NCBI RefSeq assembly: GCF_006715025.1
Contig: NZ_VFMK01000001.1
Coordinates: 2,728,001 to 2,792,000 of the forward strand
Length of the DNA: 64,000 bases
Direction of reading: 5' to 3'
From: Serratia fonticola
GTDB lineage: Bacteria; Pseudomonadota; Gammaproteobacteria; Enterobacterales; Enterobacteriaceae
A model generated the notes under the pieces. It ran no database searches. It worked only from the letters and a program-made list of their open reading frames with translations, and was not told the origin of the DNA. The translations under genes and the position numbers were made by a program. Below, piece after piece: positions 33,117 through 42,281 of this stretch (positions are counted from its first letter, which is position 1; every line of letters begins with the position of its first letter).

Positions 33117-34481
33117 ATGATGAAGACAATGATTGAACCAACTAAAGAAATCCCAATTATCGCGGAAACGGACGTCCTGGTCGTTGGGGGCGGTCCTGCA
33201 GGACTGACGGCGGCAATCGCTTCGGCGCGTACCGGTGCCAAAACGCTGATCGTCGAACGCTATGGCTGCTTAGGCGGCGTGTTGACGCAGGTCGGTGTTG
33301 AAAGTTTTGCCTGGTATCGTCATCCAGGTACGGTGGATTGTGAAGGGATTGGCCGTGAATATGAGATTCGCGCCCAGGCATTGGGCTTTACGCGGCCGGA
33401 ACCGCAATCCATCAGCCAGGTGATCGATTCAGAAGGCTTTAAAGTGGTGGCCGACAAGATGATTGCTGAAGCGGGGGTGACGCCGCTATACCATGCGTGG
33501 GTGGTGGATGTTATCAAAGAAGGGGACACGTTGACCGGTGTGATTGTGGAGTCGAAGTCAGGACGGGGGGCTATTCTGGCCCAGCGAATTGTTGACTGTA
33601 CCGGTGATGCGGATGTTGCGGCCCTCGCTGGAGCGCCTTATCACCAACGGCCCAAAGATCAACTGATGGGCGTTACCGTGATGTTCCACTGTGCGGGTGT
33701 TGATGTTGAAAAATTTCAACGGTTCGTGCGTGAAGAGCTGAGGCCAACCTATGCCGACTGGGGCAAAAACTGGACCATTCAGACGACGGGTAAAGAAGAT
33801 GATATGTTCAGCCCTTACATGGAGGACATCTTCACGCGCGCGCAGGAAGAAGGGGTTATTCCTGGCGATGCTTCCGCCATTGCCGGAACCTGGTCCTCTT
33901 TTACCGAGGCCGGGGAAGCGTTGCAGCTTAATATGGTGTATGCCTTTGGTTATGACTGTACCGACGTCTGGGATTTAACCCAGGCTGAGATTGCGGGACG
34001 TCAGCAGGCCCTGTGGGCCATTGATGCGCTACGTCATTACGTGCCAGGCTTTGAAAAGGCCAAACTGCGTAACTTCGGCATGACGTTGGGCACACGTGAG
34101 TCACGCCTGATTGACGGCAAAGTGCATGTCACTGACGAATACGTATTGCAGCAGGGCCGCTGTGACGACAGTATCGGCATCTTCCCGGAGTTTATCGACG
34201 GTAGTGGCTATCTGATCCTGCCGACGACCGGGCACTACTTCCAGATCCCCTTTGGCTGCTTGCTGCCAAACGTGGTCGATAACCTGCTGGTGGCAGGACG
34301 CTGTATTTCGGCCGGTGTCATAGCCCATACCTCAATGCGCAATATGATGTGTTGTGCGGTTACCGGACAAGGGGCTGGCACTGCAGCGGCAGAGTCTATC
34401 AAGCAAGGCGTCAAGGTGCGCGATATCGACATCAAGGCACTGCAAGCGACGTTGGTCAGTCAGGGCGCGCGCATTCACTAA
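33117..34481 (+). CDS. FAD-dependent oxidoreductase (FAD_oxidored family)
   Basis: The 454-aa product has an N-terminal FAD Rossmann motif (VLVVGGGPAGLTAAIASA near residues 20-37), an E-R-Y/F-G pattern after strand 2 (VERYGCLGGVL) and a second FAD contact (DCTGDADVAALAGAP). These mark soluble flavoproteins of the FAD-dependent oxidoreductase group related to HdrA and thiazole-type enzymes. It is clearly paralogous to the minus-strand protein at 36153-37523, sharing PEPQSISQ, GVESxAWxRH, SKSGR and GTRESR blocks. A transporter gene precedes it and a strong terminator follows. The reaction is unknown. Confidence 0.8.
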   Translation: MMKTMIEPTKEIPIIAETDVLVVGGGPAGLTAAIASARTGAKTLIVERYGCLGGVLTQVGVESFAWYRHPGTVDCEGIGREYEIRAQALGFTRPEPQSISQVIDSEGFKVVADKMIAEAGVTPLYHAWVVDVIKEGDTLTGVIVESKSGRGAILAQRIVDCTGDADVAALAGAPYHQRPKDQLMGVTVMFHCAGVDVEKFQRFVREELRPTYADWGKNWTIQTTGKEDDMFSPYMEDIFTRAQEEGVIPGDASAIAGTWSSFTEAGEALQLNMVYAFGYDCTDVWDLTQAEIAGRQQALWAIDALRHYVPGFEKAKLRNFGMTLGTRESRLIDGKVHVTDEYVLQQGRCDDSIGIFPEFIDGSGYLILPTTGHYFQIPFGCLLPNVVDNLLVAGRCISAGVIAHTSMRNMMCCAVTGQGAGTAAAESIKQGVKVRDIDIKALQATLVSQGARIH

Positions 34482-34510
34482 CGCCCGTTACTCGCGGATT
34501 ATTAAGCCAA

Positions 34511-34543
34511 CCCCCGCAGACCACGCCGTCTGCGGGGGTTTTT
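34511..34543 (+). terminator. Terminator of the BCCT-FAD oxidoreductase operon
   Basis: CCCCCGCAGA (34511-34520) and TCTGCGGGGG (34529-34538) are perfect inverted repeats with an 8-nt loop and a five-T tail. Confidence 0.92.
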
Positions 34544-34572
34544 CATTAGCGGGAATTTGCGCGCTGCGCACT

Positions 34573-34610
34573 AAAAAAGACATCCGGCAAGCGCTGGCTT
34601 ACCGGATGTC
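34573..34610 (-). terminator. Terminator of the NhaC-FAD oxidoreductase operon
   Basis: GACATCCGG (34579-34587) and CCGGATGTC (34602-34610) extend inward with one mismatch to AAGC/GCTT. The A run at 34573-34578 gives the T tract on the minus strand, just past the nhaC-like stop. Confidence 0.88.
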
Positions 34611-34644
34611 TCGTTATTGTATTGAGGATGTCGCTTAGTGCGTG

Positions 34645-36105
34645 TTATTGCGCCAGCACTATGCCACGCTCTGCGGCCAATTCATCGGCTTCTTTATCAT
34701 CGATTTTCTTGATTTTAAAGCCCGTGAAGCCATAAATCGCGGCGAAGACCATGGAGCTGTAGAAGAAGATACAGTAAGGCATATAGCTGAAGGTCGGTAC
34801 GCCCAAGGTGGTCGCCATGTATAATCCGGCGGCGGACCATGGAATAATCGGAGCGCTCATGGTTCCGAAATCTTCCAGAGTACGTGCCAGTACCAGCGGA
34901 TGCATTCTCAGTTGCAGGAATGTCTTCGACATCAGTTCAGAGACGATGATTTTGTTCAGGCCATCGGAACCGGTCAGAATGTTGATGACGATGCAGACGA
35001 AGCCACTGGACATAATGGCGCTGAAGCCATTGGTGATCTTGCCGGTGATCCCGCGCAATGCCACATCCATCATACCGGTACCGGTCAGGATACCGGCAAA
35101 GCCCATGGCGCAAATAATGAAAGCAATAAAGCCCCCTTGATTATTCAGCCCACCTTGCTCCAGCAGTTCTTTAACCGATGACAGTACCTGGCCCGGATCG
35201 GCACCAATCATATGCATCTTGAAGCCACCCATGGTGGATCTGACGCCTTCGATCAGCGGGAAACCCTGGTACAGCCAGCCAACCAATACGGCCACCAATG
35301 CGCTGCTGAGCAGTGCTGGCACCGTCGGCAGACGCATAAAGGTGAAAGCCAGGATGATCAGCATTGGCAATAGCGGCAGGATGCCAAACTTGAACAGGCT
35401 GTGCAGTTGTACCAGCAGTTGCAGGCTATCGGCAGAGATGGCGCCTTGGCTCGGTTGGTTAAAGCCCAGGAACAAGAAGAACACGATGCTGAGGGCTGTC
35501 GCCGGGAGTGTGGTCCATAGCAGGTATTTAATCAGGTCATACAGTTTGGTTTGGGTGACCGCCGAGGTCAGGTTGGTGGTATCAGATAATGGCGAGAGTT
35601 TGTCGCCGAAATAGGCACCGGTGACGATGGCCGCTGCCAGTATCGGCAGGTTGGCACCAAGACCGACACCGATGCCGATCAGTGCCACACCGATGGAAGC
35701 CACTGACCCCCAGGATGCCCCAGAAACATAAGACAGAATGGCATTCAGAACAAAGGCAATGGCAAACAGGTAAGAGGGATCGAGCAGTTGCATGCCGTAA
35801 TAAACCATCATCGGCAGGGTCCCCGCATAACTCCAGGTGGCAATCATGAAACCAACAAAAATAACGATCAGCACCGGCGGCATAACTGCAGCAATCTTAT
35901 CGACAATAAATTGCTGTATGCTATCCCAATCGTAACCCAGTCTTATCACCGCGATTGCCCCAGTGAAGGCGGCAGATAATAACAGGCAGACGCTGGCAGG
36001 CCAGCTAAGTACGCCAATGCCCACGGATAAAACAAAAACCATAAATAATATCGGTAGTAGAGATTCAGTAAACGTCGGCTGTTTATGTCTATTTTCTTTT
36101 TTCAT
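34645..36105 (-). CDS. NhaC-type Na+/H+ antiporter family transporter
   Basis: The 486-aa product has ten to twelve hydrophobic helices and the NhaC features: ATWSYAGTLPMMVYYG near residue 90, SGASWGSVASIG near residue 150, and DKLSPLSDTTNLTSA near residue 190, which is the conserved motif of the family. NhaC proteins exchange sodium for protons, but relatives also exchange organic acids (for example MleN, malate/lactate). It follows the paralogous FAD oxidoreductase (minus strand) by 47 bases with a hairpin between, so one operon is likely. Transport of the substrate or product of that enzyme is the simplest reading. Confidence 0.85.
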   Translation of the reverse strand: MKKENRHKQPTFTESLLPILFMVFVLSVGIGVLSWPASVCLLLSAAFTGAIAVIRLGYDWDSIQQFIVDKIAAVMPPVLIVIFVGFMIATWSYAGTLPMMVYYGMQLLDPSYLFAIAFVLNAILSYVSGASWGSVASIGVALIGIGVGLGANLPILAAAIVTGAYFGDKLSPLSDTTNLTSAVTQTKLYDLIKYLLWTTLPATALSIVFFLFLGFNQPSQGAISADSLQLLVQLHSLFKFGILPLLPMLIILAFTFMRLPTVPALLSSALVAVLVGWLYQGFPLIEGVRSTMGGFKMHMIGADPGQVLSSVKELLEQGGLNNQGGFIAFIICAMGFAGILTGTGMMDVALRGITGKITNGFSAIMSSGFVCIVINILTGSDGLNKIIVSELMSKTFLQLRMHPLVLARTLEDFGTMSAPIIPWSAAGLYMATTLGVPTFSYMPYCIFFYSSMVFAAIYGFTGFKIKKIDDKEADELAAERGIVLAQ

Positions 36106-36120
36106 TTTTGTCTGTCCTAT

Positions 36121-36141
36121 AATGAAAAGACTCTTTTCATT
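36121..36141 (-). repeat. Intercistronic hairpin between FAD oxidoreductase and nhaC-like gene
   Basis: AATGAAAAG (36121-36129) and CTTTTCATT (36133-36141) are perfect 9-bp inverted repeats with a 3-nt loop. There is no T run on the minus strand, so it may protect or process the mRNA instead of ending transcription. Confidence 0.5.
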
Positions 36142-36152
36142 TCACATGGTAT

Positions 36153-37523
36153 TTAGAAAACCTTCACCCCATTCCCCTCAAGACGTGCTTGTACTTTTTT
36201 AATATTTACAGAAGACACTAATTGGTTATCCTTAATTGCCACTGCGGCAGCAACCCCGGCACCCTGGCCAGTCACAATGCAGCAACCCATATTTCTGATG
36301 GTGGCGTAGGCAAATGGGTCGGCATCAATGGCGCGGCCACACACTAATAAATTCTCGACATGTTGCGGCACCATGGCACCGTAAGGAATTTGGAAATAGT
36401 GGGGTTGCAAAGGCAATTTCAGCTGGCCATTACCATCGATAAACTCCGGGAAGATGCCAATACTGTCTGCGTGGCGTCCCTGATGACAGATATCTTTTTC
36501 CGTCAAGCGTGTGCGGCCAATGATATGCCGTGATTCGCGGGTTCCGACGGTCATACCAAAGTTCTTGAGCGTGGCATTCTCAAAACCGGGTTGGAACTGA
36601 CGCAGCGTTTCGATGGCGTAAAGTGCCTGCTTGCGGCCCTCGATTTCGGCACGGGTCAGATCGAAAACGTCGGTGCAGTCTATTTTGGGGATACTGACCA
36701 CGTTCATGTAGTTGGCATCCCCAAATTCGGTCACCGTACTCCAACTGCCACCGAGGGTAACGTCTTTCGGCACCAGACCGGCTTTTTTCCCTTTGGCAAA
36801 CACTTTACCCAGGTAGGGGCTGAACATTTCCCGGCAGGACTCGTGTACGTCATAGGACCAGTTCTTGTTTTCTTCGTCTGTGCCCCAGTCACCGTATTTG
36901 GGTTGGGTAAGTTCAATGTCTGCCATAAAGCGGGCTTTATTGACATTGGAGCAGCTAAAGACGGTCGTTACACTCATTACGCTGTCTTTATCTGGTTGGA
37001 CAAAGGGCGCTTGCGCCTGGGCGGCAATATCGCCATCACCGGTACAGTCGATGATCACTTTGGCCAGAATGACCTGTCGGCCAGACTTGCTCTCGGTGAT
37101 GATCCCTTTTAAGTGGGTGTTCTCCTTGATGACGCCAACAGCGGTAATATGCAATAGACGCTCAACGCCCGCGTCTTCCAGCATCTGATCGGCGACGATT
37201 TTGAATTGTTCGGCATTAATCGCCTGGCTGATGGATTGTGGTTCTGGGCTGGTTGCCCCCATGGTTTTGGCCGTCTCTTCGATTTCTTTAGCCAGACCAC
37301 CTGATTCCACCGTGTTTTCATGACGCCACCAGGCAATGGATTCAACGCCAGCGGTGGTCATCATGCCGCCGAAGCAGCCGAACCTTTCCATCAATACGGT
37401 TTTGGTCCCTTCGCGAGCCGCGCTGATTGCCGCCGCAATACCCGAAGGGCCGCCTCCGACCACCAGGACGTCCGTTTCAATCAGAACCGGCAGTTGTTTG
37501 GCGGGTTCAGTGTAAAATTTCAT
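36153..37523 (-). CDS. FAD-dependent oxidoreductase, paralogue of the gene at 33117
   Basis: The 456-aa product has the same layout as the plus-strand paralogue: FAD motif VLVVGGGPSGIAAAISAA near residue 15, MERFGCFGGMM, VESIAWWRHE, DCTGDGDIAAQAQAP and GTRESRHI. The pair aligns end to end without large gaps. Start chosen at 37523 (MKFYTEPAKQ), because GGAG lies nine bases before it; the frame also offers ATG at 37538 and 37529. It lies first in the operon with the NhaC-type gene. The enzyme is presumably soluble and cytoplasmic; its substrate is unknown. Confidence 0.8.
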   Translation of the reverse strand: MKFYTEPAKQLPVLIETDVLVVGGGPSGIAAAISAAREGTKTVLMERFGCFGGMMTTAGVESIAWWRHENTVESGGLAKEIEETAKTMGATSPEPQSISQAINAEQFKIVADQMLEDAGVERLLHITAVGVIKENTHLKGIITESKSGRQVILAKVIIDCTGDGDIAAQAQAPFVQPDKDSVMSVTTVFSCSNVNKARFMADIELTQPKYGDWGTDEENKNWSYDVHESCREMFSPYLGKVFAKGKKAGLVPKDVTLGGSWSTVTEFGDANYMNVVSIPKIDCTDVFDLTRAEIEGRKQALYAIETLRQFQPGFENATLKNFGMTVGTRESRHIIGRTRLTEKDICHQGRHADSIGIFPEFIDGNGQLKLPLQPHYFQIPYGAMVPQHVENLLVCGRAIDADPFAYATIRNMGCCIVTGQGAGVAAAVAIKDNQLVSSVNIKKVQARLEGNGVKVF

Positions 37524-37703
37524 AGTCATGCACTCCATAGAATATAAAAAACCATTGTTGAATAACTGAATAAAGCAATTAAAAAACGTGTGGCATTATT
37601 TTTTTTGAAAGTGTTAAACGCGTGGTTTTACTTTAGGCGCAAGCGTGCCTTTATCATTTTTAATGATGTTTTTATTGGTGAAGTTAATTCCCTGGTGCTT
37701 CTG

Positions 37704-37720
37704 TTAATACAACGTATTAA
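37704..37720. promoter_or_regulatory. Palindromic operator candidate
   Basis: TTAATAC (37704-37710) and GTATTAA (37714-37720) form a perfect inverted repeat with an AAC spacer, about 180 bases before the FAD oxidoreductase start in the AT-rich gap 37524-37799. The regulator is unknown. Confidence 0.4.
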
Positions 37721-37799
37721 TACATTCCTAAGCAGGCACTCCTTTTAACGATAATAAAGATGAAATTAAATTAAACCTGTTGACCTGAATTAATGATGA

Positions 37800-40202
37800 T
37801 TACGCCTCCTGAAAAAAGCGGCTTTCACGGACCTGAGCCTTCAAGGCGGGCAGCATGGAAGCACTGGCACTGAATTTGGTCAGGCCCAACCGCAGTAATA
37901 ATTCCGTTACGGCCGTATCGCCTGCCATTTCTCCGCACATGCTGACCGGGATCCCGGCGGATTGCCCGGCTCGGCAGGTGAGTTCGATGGCTTTGATCAC
38001 CGCAGGTTCATGGTAATTGACCAGTGCTGCTACGGCGCTATTTCCCCGATCGGCTGCCATCACGTATTGGGTTAAATCGTTAGTACCGATTGAGAAAAAA
38101 TCGACCTCTTGAGCCAGCACGTCGGCATTTAATACCGCGGCAGGCACCTCTACCATAATCCCCAGCGCCAGCCTGGGCTCCAGAGGCAACGCCAGTGCCT
38201 GACGAGCCTGTTCAACGCATACTTTCACCGATCTGAATTCCTCTACGGTGGCAATCATCGGGATCATCAACTGAATATTGGGCTGTTCAGCATGGGCACG
38301 TAACACCGCACGCAGTTGGGTGATTAACAATTCAGGATGCGCCAGACAAAGCCGGACACCGCGCAGGCCGAGGAAGGGGTTTTCCTCTTGTGCCAGCGGG
38401 AAGGCGGCCAGCGGTTTATCACCGCCGACATCCAGACTACGGATAGTTAACGGCCTATTGCCAAAGGCGGCGGCGATGTCGCGGTATATCTGATACTGCC
38501 GTTCCTCGTCAGGCAGGGTATCGTGCGCCTGGAACAGGAACTCGGTACGGAATAGGCCCACCCCTTCGGCCCCTGCGGCCAGCGCGGCTGTCACGTCTTC
38601 GGGGCCACCGATATTGGCCAGGATCTGCACGGCTTGGCCGTCTTGCGTGATGGCGGGTTGAGCCGCGGCTTGCTGCTGGCGTTTACGTTGCGCCAACCAC
38701 TCAGTGCGCTGCATCTCAAGTTCCTGCATCGTGGTTTCATCAGGGGCTAACCAAAGCAGGCCACTGAAGCCATCCAGGACCACCTCCTGTCCTCTCTGCA
38801 CCTGTTCCAGGCAACCGCGCGCCCTGACCACGGCGGGGATCCCCATGGCACGCGCCAGAATGGCGCTGTGAGAGGTTTTCGCACCCTCGCTCAGGCACAG
38901 TGCCAGCACGTGCTCCTTATCTAGATTGGCCACGTCTGAAGGCATCAGATCCCTTGCCAGCACGATGCCAGGCTCGGTTAATGACAAACGTTGTGGCGCG
39001 CTACCGGTCAGATGGCACATCACCTGGCGGGTGATATCCCAAACATCGGCTTCCCGTTCCTGTAGATACGGGCTATCAGCCTGGGCATATTCCTGCGCTA
39101 ACTGCTGCATGGTGTTCATCCAGGCCGCGGGGGCTATCTGCCCTTGCGAGATTGCATGCTGTACGCGAGCGAGCAACTCTGGGTCGGTCAGCATCAGGCT
39201 GTGAGCATGAAAAATATCACCTTGTGGTCCTTTTGCCTGCTGAAGCAACTGTTGCTGTACGTGCATTATCGCCTGGTTAATATCATGAGATTCCTCCTCT
39301 TTTCCTGCGTAAGGGCGCTCAGGAACCTGGGGCATTACCGCGGTGAAAATCACTGCGGGGCCGCGTGCAATTCCGGCATTGACCGCAATCCCCCTGATAG
39401 CATCGGTAATCGAGTGTTCTGGCTGACTGTCAGGTTCAACGGCGGGTTCGCTTGCGGCCTCAGTCAGCAGATGCGCTTCGCCGAAATGATTCTGAGCCAG
39501 GGTATTGAAGGCGGCTACCGCTTCGTTGGCCTGTGGGCCCGAGGAGACAAAATCGATAAAATCGCCCAGCTTGACGGCCAGTTTCGCGATACTGTTCAGG
39601 CTACGCGCGTTAACACGTTGTCCATCCCGCTCCAGCCACACCTCTGCATCCAAACCCGCTAACGCGCCAACGATGGCGGCGGCGGGGCGCGCGTGTAAAC
39701 CATGAGGATTGGCGACGCGCCATGCGCTTCGCAGTGTCTTGCTGGTGAACTCAGACGTTGGTGAAGTGACCGTCATTGATACGGAAGGGACCGCTACGCC
39801 AAGATGATCCTGTTTTGCCTCCAGCGCGGCTTCGGCCTCTTGCAAGACCTGTTGGGCCGTCAATCCGGCGGCGGCTGCAACGACTGCCGCCAGAGTGCCT
39901 TCCACTAACGGCGCTGCAGACATGAATACCCGGCTGCGTACTTCATCATCAAGCAGTTCCAGCGCCATCTCGGTGCTGAGCAGCGCACTGCCCAAATCCA
40001 TCAGCACCACTACGCCATCTTCATGATAGACCGCCTCGATGGCTGTCATGATAGCGATGGCATCGGTGCCGATAGGGTGCTCTGGATCATTCACACCGGC
40101 AGCAAGGGCGATAGCCGCCTTGCCTTGCGTCATTTGCGTGGCCAGCTCGGCCACTCCTTCCGCTAATTGCCGACTATGCGAGACGATAACAATTCCGACC
40201 AT
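37800..40202 (-). CDS. dhaM: DhaM phosphotransferase: EIIA-HPr-Enzyme I fusion
   Basis: The 800-aa product joins three PTS modules. Residues 1-130 are a mannose-type EIIA domain with active His9 (IVIVSHSRQLAEG). A HPr domain follows with His in NPHGLHARPAA near residue 172. The remainder is a full Enzyme I: the swivelling domain with His in TSHSAILARAMGIP near residue 447 and the PEP-binding barrel with Cys in SMCGEMAGD near residue 765. E. coli DhaM (472 aa) lacks the barrel. DhaM passes phosphate from PEP to ADP bound on DhaL, which phosphorylates dihydroxyacetone on DhaK. The barrel suggests it can use PEP by itself. dhaK, dhaL and dhaM are read in that order. Confidence 0.92.
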   Translation of the reverse strand: MVGIVIVSHSRQLAEGVAELATQMTQGKAAIALAAGVNDPEHPIGTDAIAIMTAIEAVYHEDGVVVLMDLGSALLSTEMALELLDDEVRSRVFMSAAPLVEGTLAAVVAAAAGLTAQQVLQEAEAALEAKQDHLGVAVPSVSMTVTSPTSEFTSKTLRSAWRVANPHGLHARPAAAIVGALAGLDAEVWLERDGQRVNARSLNSIAKLAVKLGDFIDFVSSGPQANEAVAAFNTLAQNHFGEAHLLTEAASEPAVEPDSQPEHSITDAIRGIAVNAGIARGPAVIFTAVMPQVPERPYAGKEEESHDINQAIMHVQQQLLQQAKGPQGDIFHAHSLMLTDPELLARVQHAISQGQIAPAAWMNTMQQLAQEYAQADSPYLQEREADVWDITRQVMCHLTGSAPQRLSLTEPGIVLARDLMPSDVANLDKEHVLALCLSEGAKTSHSAILARAMGIPAVVRARGCLEQVQRGQEVVLDGFSGLLWLAPDETTMQELEMQRTEWLAQRKRQQQAAAQPAITQDGQAVQILANIGGPEDVTAALAAGAEGVGLFRTEFLFQAHDTLPDEERQYQIYRDIAAAFGNRPLTIRSLDVGGDKPLAAFPLAQEENPFLGLRGVRLCLAHPELLITQLRAVLRAHAEQPNIQLMIPMIATVEEFRSVKVCVEQARQALALPLEPRLALGIMVEVPAAVLNADVLAQEVDFFSIGTNDLTQYVMAADRGNSAVAALVNYHEPAVIKAIELTCRAGQSAGIPVSMCGEMAGDTAVTELLLRLGLTKFSASASMLPALKAQVRESRFFQEA

Positions 40203-40206
40203 TGAG

Positions 40207-40842
40207 TTACTTCCTCTTTATTGCTTGCTGCAGCGCTTTGAGCATTAACATTGTCGATGTGGCTCCCGGATCCTGATGGCCAATGCTACGTTCCCCCAGA
40301 TAGCTGGCCCGGCCTTTTTTCGCCTGCATCATGATGGTGCTGACAACACACTCATCGGCGGTCGTATCGATCAAGGCCAGGACTTGCTCGGGCTCCATGC
40401 CGTCAGCCAGTGCCTGTTTGGCTTTTTCCAGTACCGGAAGCCAGACATCAATCATGGTCTTGTCGCCCAGATCGGCCTTGCCGCGAACCACGACGCCTTC
40501 AACGCCAACGCTCATGGCATCAAGTAAATCTCTCAAGTTCAGTGCGGTACGGGCTCCGATAGCGGAAGCGGCGCGAATAAAGAAGGTGCCATACAGCGGG
40601 CCGCTGGCACCGCCCACGCTAGACAGCAGCGTCATCCCGGTATTTTTGAAGATCGTACCTATGTCGTGACGTTCAATCGTTGGCAGTAATTCTGCTACGT
40701 GCTGGAAACCTCGGTTCATGTTCAAGCCGTGGTCAGCATCGCCAATATCGCGATCCAGCTCGGTCAGAAAGTCCTTTTGCTCGGCATAAGTGGCAGCACA
40801 CTGCGCCAACCACGCCAGGATGTCAGTCTTTTCAATCAGCAT
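40207..40842 (-). CDS. dhaL: Dihydroxyacetone kinase ADP-binding subunit DhaL
   Basis: The 211-aa product is an all-helical DhaL barrel. The Mg-ADP ligands are seen in ELDRDIGDADHGLNMNRG near residues 27-44 (three Asp), and the nucleotide loop in SSVGGASGPLYG near residues 75-86 and HQDPGATS near the C-terminus. DhaL keeps ADP bound as a cofactor that is re-phosphorylated by DhaM. Start chosen at ATG 40842 with GAGGAG upstream. dhaK ends 10 bases before it and dhaM starts 4 bases after it. Confidence 0.94.
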   Translation of the reverse strand: MLIEKTDILAWLAQCAATYAEQKDFLTELDRDIGDADHGLNMNRGFQHVAELLPTIERHDIGTIFKNTGMTLLSSVGGASGPLYGTFFIRAASAIGARTALNLRDLLDAMSVGVEGVVVRGKADLGDKTMIDVWLPVLEKAKQALADGMEPEQVLALIDTTADECVVSTIMMQAKKGRASYLGERSIGHQDPGATSTMLMLKALQQAIKRK

Positions 40843-40852
40843 CGCTTTCTCC

Positions 40853-41917
40853 TCAACAACCCCAACGTAACGCCGGTGTATTGACTGGCGCATCCCATAA
40901 CATCAACATCTCCTGATCCGCCTTTAGCAGCGTGATGGAGACCCCTTCCATATTCAGCGCAGTGCAATAGTTGCCGACCAAACGACGGGCAATGCGTAAA
41001 CCCGCCTTTTCACAGTTCTGTACGACCCGCCGATAAACACCGTACAGTTCGGATTCCGGTGTGGCTCCCAGGCCGTTCACTAAGACAATATAGTCCTGTT
41101 GCGCCTCAAAAGGGGTTGTGGTCACCTCGACATCTTTCCACTGCCCGGCGGTACGATCCCAGTAATGGTGATAACGGGTATAAGGCGTGTTATCGATCAA
41201 CTGGGCGAACATGTTGTCCACCAGCGCGTCGGCGTGAGTAAATTTGCTGAGTTCAATGCCAGGTTCACCATGAATGCCCACGCCGAATTCCACCTCGTCT
41301 TCTGCCAGTGCAAATGAGGGTTTGCCTGCCGCAGGAACGACGCAAGCGGAAAGGGCGGCACCAAAGGAGCGGGTGGCGTTATTGATGCGGCGAGCCAGGG
41401 TTTCACATTCGCTCAGGTTGTAGCCTTTATCCGCCGCCGCACCCACGATTTTTTCAACCAGAACCGTACCGGCTACGCCACGTCGGCCCGCGGTGTACAG
41501 GCTGTCCTTGACGGCAACGTCATCATCAATCAGTACGGTACCTACCGCGATGCCATCCGCATGCAGCAGCTCCACGGCGGTTTCAAAGTTGAGGACGTCA
41601 CCGGTGTAATTTTTGATAAAGAACAGGACGCCTTCGTTGCTGTTCAGTTTGTGCCCGCATTCATACATCTGATCGGGCGTCGGTGAGGTAAATACTTCGC
41701 CAGGGCAGGCACCGGTGAGCATCCCACGGCCAATAAAGCCTGCGTGAAGCGGTTCGTGGCCGCTGCCACCGCCAGAAATCAACGCGACTTGCCCTGGCGA
41801 TTGCTCGTGCCACATATAGCGGGGCTGGTAGCTGATCTTCAGCTCAGGATGCGCCATGACCATCCCTTCCATTTGTTCTTTAACCAGATCCTCAATTTCG
41901 TTAATCATTTTTTTCAT
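40853..41917 (-). CDS. dhaK: Dihydroxyacetone kinase substrate-binding subunit DhaK
   Basis: The 354-aa product is like E. coli DhaK: LISGGGSGHEPLHAGFIG near residue 45, CPGEVFTSPTPDQ, NYTGDVLNFE, IDDDVAVKDS, and VGIHGEPGIE with the His (about residue 218) that binds dihydroxyacetone as a hemiaminal. Start chosen at ATG 41917 (MKKMINEIEDLV) after AAGGCAG; the frame runs up to 42043. It is first in dhaK-dhaL-dhaM. The operon is divergent from gldA, which produces dihydroxyacetone from glycerol. Confidence 0.94.
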   Translation of the reverse strand: MKKMINEIEDLVKEQMEGMVMAHPELKISYQPRYMWHEQSPGQVALISGGGSGHEPLHAGFIGRGMLTGACPGEVFTSPTPDQMYECGHKLNSNEGVLFFIKNYTGDVLNFETAVELLHADGIAVGTVLIDDDVAVKDSLYTAGRRGVAGTVLVEKIVGAAADKGYNLSECETLARRINNATRSFGAALSACVVPAAGKPSFALAEDEVEFGVGIHGEPGIELSKFTHADALVDNMFAQLIDNTPYTRYHHYWDRTAGQWKDVEVTTTPFEAQQDYIVLVNGLGATPESELYGVYRRVVQNCEKAGLRIARRLVGNYCTALNMEGVSITLLKADQEMLMLWDAPVNTPALRWGC

Positions 41918-42144
41918 TATGCTGCCTTGAATAAATCGCAGGGAGTGAGTTGATAACATCGATAATATTTTTGGAAACTGGCGGGTGCAATTAAGGGGGA
42001 GAATGGTCCGAAATGAAACGGTACCTACGCGTAACGGTTTCATAATGGAACTTTTTAGGTTTTGTTCACCTCAGGATGTGATCTTCTCCATAATCTGACG
42101 AAAACAGTGCCGGAAACTTGAAGGTTATGTCGCTCTTATCATGC

Positions 42145-42178
42145 TTCACACACTGGAATTCTGCACAGGTGTGGTGAA
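42145..42178. promoter_or_regulatory. Inverted repeat in the dhaK-gldA divergent promoter region
   Basis: TTCACACAC (42145-42153) and GTGTGGTGAA (42169-42178) form an imperfect inverted repeat near the middle of the 364-base region between dhaK and gldA. It may be an operator for a shared regulator such as DhaR; this is unproven. Confidence 0.4.
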
Positions 42179-42281
42179 AAAAGGCCTCAGACTTATGCTG
42201 TTTCGACGCCCTCCTCACGCATTAACGGGGGAGAGAGGCGCAAACCTTAATTTGACATAGACCTCTATATGGACGGTATCC

